Source: Leuctra nigra
Lineage: Eukaryota; Arthropoda; Insecta; Plecoptera; Leuctridae
Length of the DNA stretch: 64,000 bases
Direction: 5' to 3'
Assembly: GCA_934045905.1 (NCBI GenBank)
Contig: OW203766.1
Coordinates: 21,942,309 to 22,006,308 of the forward strand
In this document: positions 12,346 to 23,407 of the stretch, piece after piece
Numbering within the stretch: the first letter of the stretch is position 1
Layout of the letters: every line of letters starts with the position of its first letter
Notes under the pieces: model-generated
Database searches by the model: none
Told to the model about the DNA's origin: nothing
What the model saw: the letters and a program-made list of their open reading frames with translations, nothing else
Program-made: the position numbers and the translations under genes

Positions 12346-12826
12346 TAGGGGTGTGCGAAGGTGGATTTTTGATGTCGAAGTCGAAGATTTGACCTCCTAA
12401 AATTCCGAAGTCGAAGATTTTGATTTCACTCAAAAAAATCAGAATTTGGAACAAAACAATAAACTTGAACTGAATTACTACCTTCCTCCACTAGTAGGCC
12501 TACTTCATCTTCGTTTTCGTCGGATAAATCCATTATATTTCTAAAATCTCCGAAAATAAACACGGTACATAACCTTTTCAAGTAAGCACAGCGTGACAGC
12601 AAGCGTCAATGTTAAAACCAAGATGGCCGACCGCAAAAACTTCTCGACTTCGGAAGTACCAACTACACGAAAATATATTTACCTCGAAAGACGCGCCAAG
12701 TTTGAAGACGCAAATCGAAGCTTCGAACATTTTCGAAGCTTCGTTTTTTGGAAAAAAGGGTGTCGAAGTCGAAGCTTCGACTTCGACTTCGAAGCTTCGA
12801 TTATTTCGAAGCTTCGCACACCCCTA
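12346..12826. mobile_element. hAT-type MITE with CGAAGCTTCGAAG palindromes
   Basis: Ends TAGGGGTGTGCGAAG and CTTCGCACACCCCTA are flanked by the 8-bp duplication ATTGCATG (12338-12345, 12827-12834). The interior near both ends repeats GAAGTCGAAG and CGAAGCTTCGA units. The 110-codon open frame inside is an effect of this repetition. Confidence 0.88.
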
Positions 12827-13156
12827 ATTGCATGTATTGGTACACAAGGACTTCTCAGTAAGCCAAATCTGACTAGAGAAATGGAGAAGAGGATTGAGGG
12901 GTTGTGGTATGAATTTAAACTGTAGTGTAAATTAAAATGTCTTCAGATGTCAAGAAACTTGTTTGGTTTTGACAACATAAGTGTTCATTGGTGCTGTAGG
13001 AAGCAATGCGGATAAGATTTTTGCCAGTTCATGAAGTTTCAAGTTAGTGAGATTTTGCTGTTAACCAAGCTATTTTAATTTTGGATAGGGAACAGATTTG
13101 GACTAAGTTGAATGTTTTTGATGGAATACTCCACTCCACCAAAATTATTAGTACCA

Positions 13157-13262
13157 GGTGTTGGATTCACAAAAAGTATTGTCTGCTATTATCTTTTGAT
13201 TTAATATCACCATATTAAATGAAAACAATATTGGCTGATAATTCTTTTTGTGAAACCAACCC
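13157..13262. mobile_element. short MITE, GGATTCAC family (copy 1)
   Basis: Inverted ends GTTGGATTCACAAAAAGTAT and TTTTTGTGAAACCAAC enclose AT-rich sequence including TATCTTTTGATTTAATA. The same family recurs at 17995-18136 and 41546-41690. No clear target-site duplication. Confidence 0.6.
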
Positions 13263-13393
13263 ATGGAGACAACTCATACACAATACTCATACACAAAGTC
13301 TACAGACTTACCATATTTCTCAAACATTTCATGTTGATTTATGGACGGCTCACCTACGGAAGTTCCAGGTTCGATTTTCTTGGTTTCCCTCAG

Positions 13394-13614
13394 TCAAGAG
13401 ACAAATGCTGAGAAGTTCGCTTCGAATGGACCACAACTGCCATCACCTTCGTAATCATAATCTTTCGTCCATTACCATGCGCCTAGTTGCAGTGCGGTTC
13501 ATTCAATCTATGCTTGAAATAGGCCACCATGACAGACTTCGAGAATATCAATACCGTAACATGTTGCATGCTTTAATGCCTGCAACAATGCGACGTTATA
13601 CACCAAAAAAATAA
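13394..13614 (+). CDS. possible exon, unrecognised His/Arg-rich peptide
   Basis: A strong 3' splice-like site (TTTCCCTCAG, 13384-13393) precedes an open frame of about 73 codons ending at TAA 13612-13614. The peptide is rich in His, Arg and Met and ends MRRYTPKK. The frame is also open upstream but there runs into a MITE. I recognise no domain. It could be an alternative last exon of an upstream gene, or a decayed copy. Confidence 0.2.
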
Positions 13615-14532
13615 TAACTATTACCTTAAGTGTACGCAAATTTAAAAAAATTTGTCAAAAGAATTATCCCACCGTAGATATTAGGGTTTCATTCTCAACA
13701 TAATTATGTACCTAACTATGATAATATCTTGGAGTTCATTTTTAGCACGAATTTGCTCTGCCTCCAAAAATATTTTACATTTGCAAATACCGTGCACAAT
13801 ATCATCCTATTTTAATTTGGTAATTAGTAGCTAGCTACCTACATACTACTAGTAAATAGCCAAGTGACTAATTACTGCACAAAGCAACATACACTTTAAA
13901 TTGTGAATAATGTTTTCTCAAGTTTGGTTGGTACTCTGTTTTATTACATAATATTGCAGACACGAAACAGAAGAATGTGATGAAGACTGAAAACTTCTAG
14001 CTCATCCAGTACACAAACATTCGTACTAATCATCGCAGAAAGAGCTAAATGATTCCTCTTTGTAAAATAAAGCTTGGTTTCCAAAGGCGGAATTTAAATG
14101 CGTTGCGTGAAAAATCGCTCGGAATTTATATTTGTTGTGTTTCCATATGCAAATATTTCTCCGCCTCGGTAGTATTGGTACCTGGCAGCACAAATAAACA
14201 GCTCTGAAATCAAGCCCATCTATCGAGCGAGCACTATCGAATCGAATCCCAAAAGGTTGGGTTGATATAGTCAACTGAAAAACGGAAACTTCAACACAAC
14301 GCACCTGGTGAGTTTACCGCTGGGTTTCTGGCTTCTGATTGGTCAAAGTCAGACATTTGCGTTTTTCCCGCAACACGTTGATGTTGTGCTCTTGGAATCG
14401 AAGCTTAAGATGTGCACCATACGGCTTAGCTGCCATGGGCAACCGCCCCACTAGGTATAGGTAGATACTTAAATTTACTTAGATATTGGGCAACAGAATA
14501 GAAAAGAACTCTTCTGCAATCACAACATAAAT
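13615..14532. other. no gene recognised
   Basis: No exon or element with defined ends was identified here. Confidence 0.4.
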
Positions 14533-14541
14533 GGTTGGACC

Positions 14542-14799
14542 CAACGTCTATACAATAGGTACTCTCTTCTAAAGGTTGAACCGATCGAGGGATTTCAGTA
14601 CTCGGAAGTATTCGGCTTTGTCCTACTCTGTGACGTCATGGAGTAGGACATTTCTATCTAAATCACATGCCAGCGCATACAGACTATCAAGCAGTTGCCA
14701 GCTGTGTTGACGTCACGAAGTGGGAAAAGCCGAATACTTCCGAACACTGAAATCCCTCGTTCGGATCAACCTTTATAAGAGAGTATTGTATAGACGTTG
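14542..14799. mobile_element. MITE with 9-bp target duplication (Mutator-like)
   Basis: Inverted ends CAACGTCTATACAATA are followed by about 80 bp of further imperfect complementarity, including GAGGGATTTCAGT and GGAAGTATTCGGCTTT. The flanks carry the 9-bp duplication GGTTGGACC (14533-14541, 14800-14808), which fits Mutator-like elements. Length 258 bp, non-coding. Confidence 0.8.
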
Positions 14800-14808
14800 G
14801 GTTGGACC

Positions 14809-17000
14809 AATTGTGAAAATGCATAGTACTAAGTTTTTAGTTTCGTAATAAACAAAATCTGCAAAAATTAAATTACTAATTAGGTAGTAGAAAAAATAAA
14901 ATAATTAATATATATATTTTTTTTTTAAATATTTATTCGTATTACATGTGAGCTGATCATCATCCTGATAAAAAAACAGGAATTCTGAAATACTAGTAAC
15001 TGCAGATAGCTTTTGAACGCTTTTAAACAGATAGCTTCTGCGTCATGTGGTTTCGTACATTATTATTTGGGGATTTGTAGATTAGGTATCCGTATAGATA
15101 TCTGTTGTATATATTGCAAGTACATCATTTGAAGTGAATTGGTGTCGTTTGGCTAAATTCTCAATCAGCTCTGCGAGAAATTGATAGTTCTTGCTGTATT
15201 CAGCAGAGCCTTGAGTGGGTACTTACACCTGGTAATGTCATTAGTCATTACTGATAAAAATATTTTATACATTTTCTAGTAGGTAGATTTCTCAAATACT
15301 CGCACTGTTTGTTGATGGATATTGTTAAAAGAAAATGCTCTCTCTCGAAAAGACAGGCAAGCGGTCAAAAATGGAGCAGTAGGTAGACATCATTTTCGTA
15401 ACCATGAAACCTGATGCAACTTTTAATTTTCTGTAATTTCATTTATTCATCTTGTACACTTATGGACTAAAAATTTGGATTGCACATTTCGCCAAAAACA
15501 CATGGCAAAACGTGCAATGTTTGTCTTGGAAGGTGAAATTCATTTCAATCTAAATAGGTAGATCTGAGCATGAGCACATACCAAGTAATATAAGTTATCT
15601 CTTGTTGTAACCTTCACTTTCTAAATACTATTATTTTTTTCGATTAAGTGGAAGCTAACTTATATTTCATACCTACACTACAGAAAATAAACTGCATCTT
15701 AATCTACAAGGTATTTGCAAAGCTAGACTTTGCAATCATAGACTAGTGGCTCGCCTGCTAACTGATCGGAAGCGAGTTGTAACGCAGGCCATGGGCTCAT
15801 TACTGGAAAATCCTCGCAGCGAGTACCCTCCTAGTACTTCGACTGATCATCTACAATGACAAGCTCTTTACAGTCAATTCCTATATAGGAATAATATGAA
15901 CACCTACAGCTGCCCAATCACCTTGTATCTTAGAGAGCTGCAAGCTTGTTACGTTCGTAGCGGATTATTGAGGTGAGTGATATAAATAACAAGCGTTGAT
16001 TCCTACTAAGGTCACCTGTGAATTTTACGATGTTAATTTACTGTAATGTGTGTAGTCTTAGTTGACGCCGATTCCATGAACGAAAGGAATACTGTGAAGT
16101 TTGAATGATATTGGTTTTTGAGATAAAACTGCAAATTGCTATGCGTGAGCAATTTCTACTGCTAGTAAAACATTGTTGTTCTGAGGAGCAATTGTGAGCG
16201 GCATTGAACAATATTGTAAATAATGCGGCTAACACTTTCTGATGAATGAAGTTACGTACCATGCAATAAAATGCGTCGTCTGATTGGTCGTTTAGAACTA
16301 ATAATGAGTATTAACTTGGGATTGAATATTAATAGTGACAAAAAAAGACAGTGAATAACAAGTGATGCAAACTAAATGGACACACCATCTACAGTGTTAG
16401 GGTAGGAACGTTTGTAAATTTCACATTCCTTTTCAAAGCTTTTCAAAAAACTCGGTCACTATTTTTTATGTGACCGTGAAGGTTTAAAAGCTAAAAGTTT
16501 TGCAAAGCTTCTGAAATTTGTCAAGTTACCTTTTCCATATTTTTCCAATTACAGTGGTAACTTGTTTCTTATTAAAACAATATAATTTGTACAGCAACAT
16601 ATATTCTAAGCTGTTGCATTGTCTGTCATAATCTAATTGTCAATCGTCTGCTCTATGGGGAGCAGAACAAACACTGAAAAATACTTGACAAAAATAATAT
16701 GTTCTACTAATTGAAGGTTCAGTGAGTTCAGTTTGCAATTTTTCAGGAAAGTGTTTTTGCCTCGTCTGTAGATTGTAGTAAGTAGTAACAACCTTTTTAA
16801 TGATGCTATTTTTTGTTTATTTCTTGATAAATCAGAAATGTAGCTCAACTTTAAAATCCAACCATATTTTAAGCTTTCTGTTCCATAAAAACTCTGCTTA
16901 CACGTCATATCAAAAATCGTTTTTGGTTGATTCGTATGCACGGATACTATTGGCACTAGTTTCTAGTGGTTCTAGTCTGTTGGTGCCAATAAGCACGCTA
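14809..17000. other. no protein gene recognised
   Basis: AT-rich DNA. A weak tRNA-like segment near 15740-15800 (TAGTGGCTCGCC followed by a GCGAGTTGTAACGC stretch) may be an old SINE head. Nothing else could be supported. Confidence 0.4.
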
Positions 17001-17014
17001 TAAAAGACTATTTA

Positions 17015-17735
17015 CACACCGCGTATCTGACTTGCGTCGGGTAATACCGCGTATCTCCCTATACTTGTAATGTTAGATCCAAGATGGCCGCTTGACAAGC
17101 TAAATATAGCTAAGCCATGCTAGCTCCCCATTTTTATGGAATATTACGTGTCGTTGCAGTTAAGGTACTATTCATAAAACATTCTTATATATTTAAACTT
17201 CATCTTAACAATACTTTATTAAAGCAATAAGCTATATTTCTGTCATTATCATTGCCGCAAAATTGAGGTTTCTATTCGCGGTTTTATTTGCCTGACACTT
17301 GTTAAAACCTGTCACTTACGCGGTATTCTGTGTAACTTTAGCATGTAGTTTGCCACTAAAATAATTATTTTGTTAGATATGTTACAGATGAATGGATTAA
17401 ATTATTATATTCATAATCATGTCACAGCTAAATTCGTCATTTACAGAATATAAGCTTTTGGATGCCGTGGAAATGACTTAGAAAAAATGTCCATACCACG
17501 CACTAAGAAAATACCGCGTAACTAGAGAAAAAAAACAGTGATAACCGCGTATGATTTAATATTGCGTGTTTATAATTGGTGTGCGATTTTAAAGTGACAA
17601 TTAATGTAGAATCTGTTTCTAAACATTATTTCTTTAATTTTGACAGCAATAAAATCTTAGAAGTGCTATTAAAATTAAAACAAATCCGTTTTATGTTCCT
17701 CCTGCACAATCTGTCAAAAGTGACTTACGCGGTAT
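17015..17735. repeat. cluster of six ACCGCGTA motifs in both orientations
   Basis: The 8-mer ACCGCGTA or its complement TACGCGGT, usually as ATACCGCGTA, occurs near 17021, 17047, 17318, 17513, 17542 and 17727. This is unexpected in such AT-rich DNA. The arrangement resembles subterminal transposase-binding repeats of an old element, but I found no terminal inverted repeat or duplication. Confidence 0.5.
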
Positions 17736-17994
17736 TGCCACTTCAACGACGATATGTTGAAAGTGCTCGGACATTTCTCAGTATTATGCGTACCATAGAC
17801 CAGTATAAGCTGAGATGTCCTCCCCTCATTGAACTTTAAAATTTGTCTCCCCTTAGCATAATTCCTGCAGATGATATTATGCACAGCTCTGTTTTGCTGG
17901 GACAGTTCTATCTTTTAGGTCCCATGTCCCCACAACCTTTTCTGTAAAAGACATATTGTGTTCCTTTTTTAAACTGGATGAAAGATAATTGCCA

Positions 17995-18136
17995 GGGGCT
18001 GGATTCACAAAAAAGTATTATCTCCTAATATGTAGGTACTATCTTTGGTATTATCTTTTATTTTACATAGTGTTCTTGGTATTAAATCAAAAGATAATAC
18101 GTATTAGCAGATAATACTTTTCGTGAATCCAGCCCC
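17995..18136. mobile_element. short MITE, GGATTCAC family (copy 2)
   Basis: Inverted ends GGGGCTGGATTCAC and GTGAATCCAGCCCC; 142 bp. The best preserved of the three copies. Interior inverted TTATCTTTT and AAAAGATAA units. Non-coding. Confidence 0.75.
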
Positions 18137-19240
18137 AGGTGTACATATATGTAGAGGTCCCCTTCGGATATTACTGTTTAGTGTTTACCCTTAAATTCCC
18201 ATTTAAGAATTCAAAGTTTTCCCATGACTGGACTATACATCTCAGATTCACTCATAGCTCTCTCACATTTTGAATTCACATTTTAAAATATTTGTTTGAG
18301 GACTAAATTTGTGGCAATAGAGCTTTAAGCTGTAATGCAGATCTATTTGCAGTACACTCGACAAAACATGAAACGGAAAAAGCCATCAGAAGTATACCAT
18401 CAAAAGTAGTAGTCTATGCTAAATTCAAATCATATTCAAATTTATTTGCATACCGTTTTATGTTTTTCCATGTGTACACTGTACATACAAAGAAAATTGA
18501 AAATGCTGCGTTAGAGATATTGTTATCTTCAAGCTAATCAAATAAAAATCTGGTTCATTTTAAGTTTATTTTATATTCAACGTTTTCATAATGCAAACTG
18601 AACTCACAGAATGTCTGGTACTCGCCTACCTGCATCATAGTGATGTGTACAAAATTACCTTGTATGTATATTATTAATTTGACTGAGTAGTAGGCAGTAG
18701 CACAATGTTGATATCAATGAAGTATCAATATTTATAAATGAATTACAAATGTTGTCCACTCAACCTAATCAAACCTCACTACTGATGCAATCTACACAAT
18801 CCGTTTCTAGACAATTACCGTGCCTGAACATTGAAAGGGGTGTGTTTCAATTACCATATATCAACAAGCTTCCTTACCATATCCATGCAATAGCTTGATA
18901 ACGAGAAATGTGTTGGAAGAGGTAGCTGGAGGCTTTGTTTCCAAGTATAGATTTCGTTTGCAGTGTTGACTAAAAGAAGTATTCGAAATAATAGTGGTAT
19001 AATTCTTGTACTGGGAAGACTCCGTGAGAAGTCAATTCGTTCAACCGGAATACAATGAGAATTTGGCACTGACACAAACAAACCGTGTCAGTATAAATGC
19101 AAAACGATGATGTCTAATCAACCATGAATAACCCAGATGACTTTTTTTGAAATTATTAAGTTATTGGTATCATCAGAATCAGCAGATAATTTTCTACCTA
19201 TTCTAGATAATTTCCACATTTGTAAGATAAAATCATGTAT
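18137..19240. other. no gene recognised
   Basis: AT-rich DNA without supported features. Confidence 0.4.
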
Positions 19241-19248
19241 TGCAATTG

Positions 19249-19725
19249 TAGGGATGGAAATTGACCGGTCAAATACTTTTTGGGTCAATTGACCGGTCAA
19301 TTGACGTCAAATGACCGGTCAAATACAAAAATCGCAAAAACTGTAATTTTTTTATACTCGGGAAGTATTTTATTGAGAACTTGCTTTTTCAATTTAATAC
19401 ACATTTTTGAGCACCTAGGTACTTTGTTTGATTAAGTATCCATATTATCATTGAAATATTATTGATTTCCTGTATCAAGTTGAGTGGCAAGTGCGATATC
19501 AGTATCATCCGATGAAGCCAAATCAAAAACTTCATCATTTTCTTCTTCCTATTCTTCTTCTTAACACAAGTTTGAGCCATGTTAGCCATTTTCAACATGT
19601 TTAAATTCAAATTTATACAATTTGGGGACGAAAAACATATTTATATTTTCGGTCAATTGACCCAATGTATTTGACTGGTCAATTGACTGGTCAATTGACC
19701 GGTCAATTGACCTCGTACATCCCTA
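19249..19725. mobile_element. hAT-type MITE with GACCGGTCAATTGACC palindromes
   Basis: Ends TAGGGATG and CATCCCTA are flanked by the 8-bp duplication TGCAATTG (19241-19248, 19726-19733). Arrays of TTGACCGGTCAA units fill both subterminal regions. Non-coding. Confidence 0.88.
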
Positions 19726-20297
19726 TGCAATTGTGACAAGGCAAGGATTGAAATAAGTTTTGGCAATTTACTTAAAATTGGTTTCATTTCAGTTGGGTGC
19801 TTTATGGTTGGTTGGGCAGTAAATTTGTGAACAACTGATGTAGAGACATAATTTAATCCTGCAATATAATAATTCGCGAATCGCAAACTACTGATAAGGA
19901 TGACAATTTGTAATGTCCAGGGGATTCGAAGGAATTATTTTTTATTTCAGTGTGACGTTTTATGGTGATCAATTTGATGTTATGTATACTTCTTATGCTT
20001 ATGCATTTCCAAACTGACACTAAATATTAATTTAGAGTTGTAAAATTATTAATTAATTAACTACTTTTTAAATGGAGATCTCTAGCAGGTCTTAATAAAC
20101 TCTACTAAATCTATAACACCATTAAATATTAATGTTGTCTGTGAGCGTCTTGAGAGAATTTCAGCAGTTGCGTAACTTAGTAAAGAAGTATATTTGATCG
20201 GAACAAAATCTGTTCGTTCATTGAGGTTAATACTTCTGCAACAGTAGTTTTTTCTATGTTTGCTACTATATTTTAATAGAACTCCCTGGTTTTTCAG

Positions 20298-20978
20298 CTT
20301 GCTGTCCCTGCTGGATGATTTCATGGCTGCAAGTTATGCTGGTAAGTTTATTTTTTTAATTGTTATGTTGTGTATAAATGTATTATACGCACGGATAACA
20401 AAAACACTCATGTGCCCCACATGTACCACAATCCATTCTTCAACATACTACCTTGAACCTTCTAACTACTCCATACTCAAATGAATTTGCTTCCGCAATT
20501 AGACTTTGCAAATGATCCTCGACACCACAAGTATAGATGTGCTCTCTTATAGATGGAATCAAGTAGACTGCATGCTTGTGTTGATAAAACTGGACATTTT
20601 TTTGAGCATGAGGCTGTAACAGAGTAGCTAAAGTAAAGATAATGTTAGCATTACATTTGCAAATTAATAGAATTACGGAAGGGATAGGTACCGAAACTTC
20701 TTAAAGCTGTTTGTGAATGTATTTTGTTTTTGTAGTTGGATTTCCAAAAGTAAGCGTACAATTATTTCAAATGAGACATGATATTATGCCATTCTTCTTG
20801 CTGCTGGATTTGCTGTATTGCCTTTTATTATTGAGTGAAAATTAATTTGACCTTTATTCTTGCAGAAACCATAATTAGGCAAACCCACTACAAGAATCAG
20901 AACTGAGAGGGAAGACGTCCTGATGTCTCTGTCCACGTCATGCTGGAGTGCTTCTAGAAGTCGTGCGATCTATTGAAG
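20298..20978 (+). ncRNA. possible spliced transcript fragment (two candidate exons)
   Basis: Two segments are cleanly framed by splice-like signals: 20298-20341 (TTTTTCAG before, GTAAGTTT after) and 20866-20978 (TTCTTGCAG before, GTAATG after). Joined, they allow only a 19-codon frame, so any transcript would be non-coding or untranslated leader. RNA evidence is absent; splice-site matches alone are weak. Confidence 0.2.
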
Positions 20979-21919
20979 GTAATGGATATTTCATTATCAT
21001 TAATATCCCACAATGGTTTATTTAATTAATTTTATAAAGACTTGGGTCAGCATGATTTCCTGTGTCGGCCCAGTGCCATGGGAAATGGATTAAAAAGATG
21101 TGCAAATGTAAAGGCTACCATTAATGGACCTTTCTCTTCTTCCTTCTTTTCAAAATCACAATCTCTGGAAAAAGTAAATGCTTCTTGCCTCTAGTAGTTT
21201 CTAAGATAAATTGAGCTGTCTCTAGTAGGTAGGTACTAGGTTACCTAATTGTGTCATTTTTAGGCTAAAATGGAGATCAATTTTTTGTATCGGTAGATTT
21301 GAACAAAAAAATAATTTTCTGGTGGACAGATGGACATACTGAGGCTTGCTAGTGCTCGCTCATAAACAAAACGCGGCACACCGAGCGTTTTCCTAGTAAT
21401 ATGTAAACATAGCTGTTTTATTTGTTCCAGATCCAGCGAATCCCATCAGATTCATCAACTGCTGATGGACACATTTCATGATCAAAGATACTTGTCCATA
21501 AGTTGAACAAATTGTTGACTTGCCAATCATTTGGAGCATTTGGTGAAATGTTAAAAGTTAAAAGTTACAAATACTGATATTGATGTTCTGGAATGTTGCC
21601 ATATTTCATTATTGTAGCATGTAAAGATACAAGCTGGACAATAAAGAAGATGCATTGTTGATATATTTTCTATGCTCATATTCATTCTTACCAAAATAAT
21701 AATTGGAGACAAGATGTTGGCACAGCTAAAAACCAAATCGAGGAAGATCACACTACAGATGTTGATTTTCATCTGTTAACAATACCATTCATGTACCATG
21801 CGGACATCTTGTGTATAATTACCACCAGAACCTACTACCTACCACAAACTAGCTATAGCCAATGGAATTAGGTATGAAAGGAAAACTTCTGCCTGTATTA
21901 TGTTATTCGCAGTGGCTGA

Positions 21920-21983
21920 AGTTCCGCCGGCGGAATTCATTACTGAAAAATGTCTTCCGCCGCGAATGCGTTGATTGACTAGA
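21920..21983 (+). repeat. left terminal inverted repeat of the large transposon
   Basis: 64 bp, containing the perfect 14-bp palindrome TTCCGCCGGCGGAA and a second GC-rich block CTTCCGCCGCGAATGCG. It matches the complement of 34922-34985 except for a few bases in the central GAAAA/AGGAA stretch and one base near the inner end. Confidence 0.9.
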
Positions 21984-22387
21984 CAATTTTCACATAGCGC
22001 GCGCATAAGTTTACTGGGCAGCCTAAGGAATAAAACTATGGGTAGACAAATTCACCAAATTGACACAAATCGAACCAGACAAATTCTGGTTACGAAGCTG
22101 CTCATTACAAACACGCAAACATGCAACATATAACGTGCAAACATTATAGCTGGGCTACTTAAAAAAAAAAAAAGGTTAGGCAGAATTTAAACTTGTGAAG
22201 ATTTCAAAATAAAAAAGTAGGTAGGTACATCGGCGACCAGATTCAAACCGGTCGCCGGTTCGAACTTGCACCGCATGCAAACGCCTTACCGCCTGGCTAC
22301 GAAGCTGCTCATGCCGGGATGCGTGGAAAACTGCTACACACTTGAGAACAGCTGTTGGTGACGTTGCAAATATCACGTGTCCAGGGC
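21984..22387 (-). mobile_element. insertion with tRNA-like (SINE) head in the left arm
   Basis: In the right arm only 7 bp separate the terminal repeat from the inner 25-bp repeat; in the left arm about 400 bp do, so this block is an insertion. Its minus strand contains a box-A-like GTAGCCAGGCGGTAAGG and box-B-like GGTTTGAATCT, and a T12 run follows at the lower-coordinate end. TACGAAGCTGCTCAT occurs twice (near 22093 and 22298). A tRNA-derived SINE is plausible; exact borders are unresolved. Confidence 0.4.
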
Positions 22388-23407
22388 GGTTATTCTAAAT
22401 TTCCTTGTCGTCGCCGAAGATAGGACGATAATTTTGTCCGCCGTAAGCGCCTCGATCGTTTTGAGGGCAAGTGTTTCATCTTTATACTGAAACTGTTTGG
22501 ACTAAGAGTTTGAGTTCTTTGGTTTCCACACAGACAGCTGGCTGGCTCAAAACATCTCAAAACATAACCTAAAAATCGTGTTTATAAAATAATAAAATGG
22601 TTCTAAATTGTATTGTAAAAAATTGTCGTTCAAGAATAATTCCAGGCCAAGTAAATAATCATTTAAAGTTCCACTGTTACCCTAAAATCATTGAAATTAA
22701 AAATATGTGGCAATTAAGTCTTAAGATTGGCAAAATGTTACCTTCACAAAGGGTATGTAGCCTGCATTTCTTGCCAACTGACTACACCAACACGTCAATG
22801 GGTAGGTATTTAGATATTTAGATATTTAGATATTTTTTATTAGGCATCTTACAGTTGTTTATGCACGGTGGTAAGGAATCCTACTACATGCTAATGTGCA
22901 CTACATAATGGCACTTTGTTAATTATATTACAGTCGACATAATAATAATTCTTGGTAATGATAATTTCTTAATGACTAACAATTCCATATCCAAGAATAG
23001 AATATGACAGTAATAATAAAAGTATTAATAATTCAGTAAAACATTTGACAGAGCAACAATAAACCTATGTGGATATGCCACTCTATACAACAGTCTAGAA
23101 TTCAGTTCATGAATACTTTCCATAATCAAGAGTCAAAGAACAGGAACATACATCTTAATAAGTTATAATAATAATATAATAGTTATAATAATAATACCTT
23201 AATACCTACAAGTCATTTCAGCAAGTCAATAGTCAGGTCAATAAAAATTATAATAATATAAATTAATATCGCATTAATAAATCAATTCAGCAATCATCAG
23301 CAATATCATCAAGTAACATTTCTTATGTACGCAATAAATTTAAATTTAACTATTTACAATAATTTTACCATCATTCATACACAGATTAATACACAGATTT
23401 TCTACAT

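Noticed and set aside
12593..12925. 110-codon frame rich in SFDFDFE
   Set aside because: Made by GAAGTCGAAG repeats of the hAT MITE at 12346-12826 and crosses its border.
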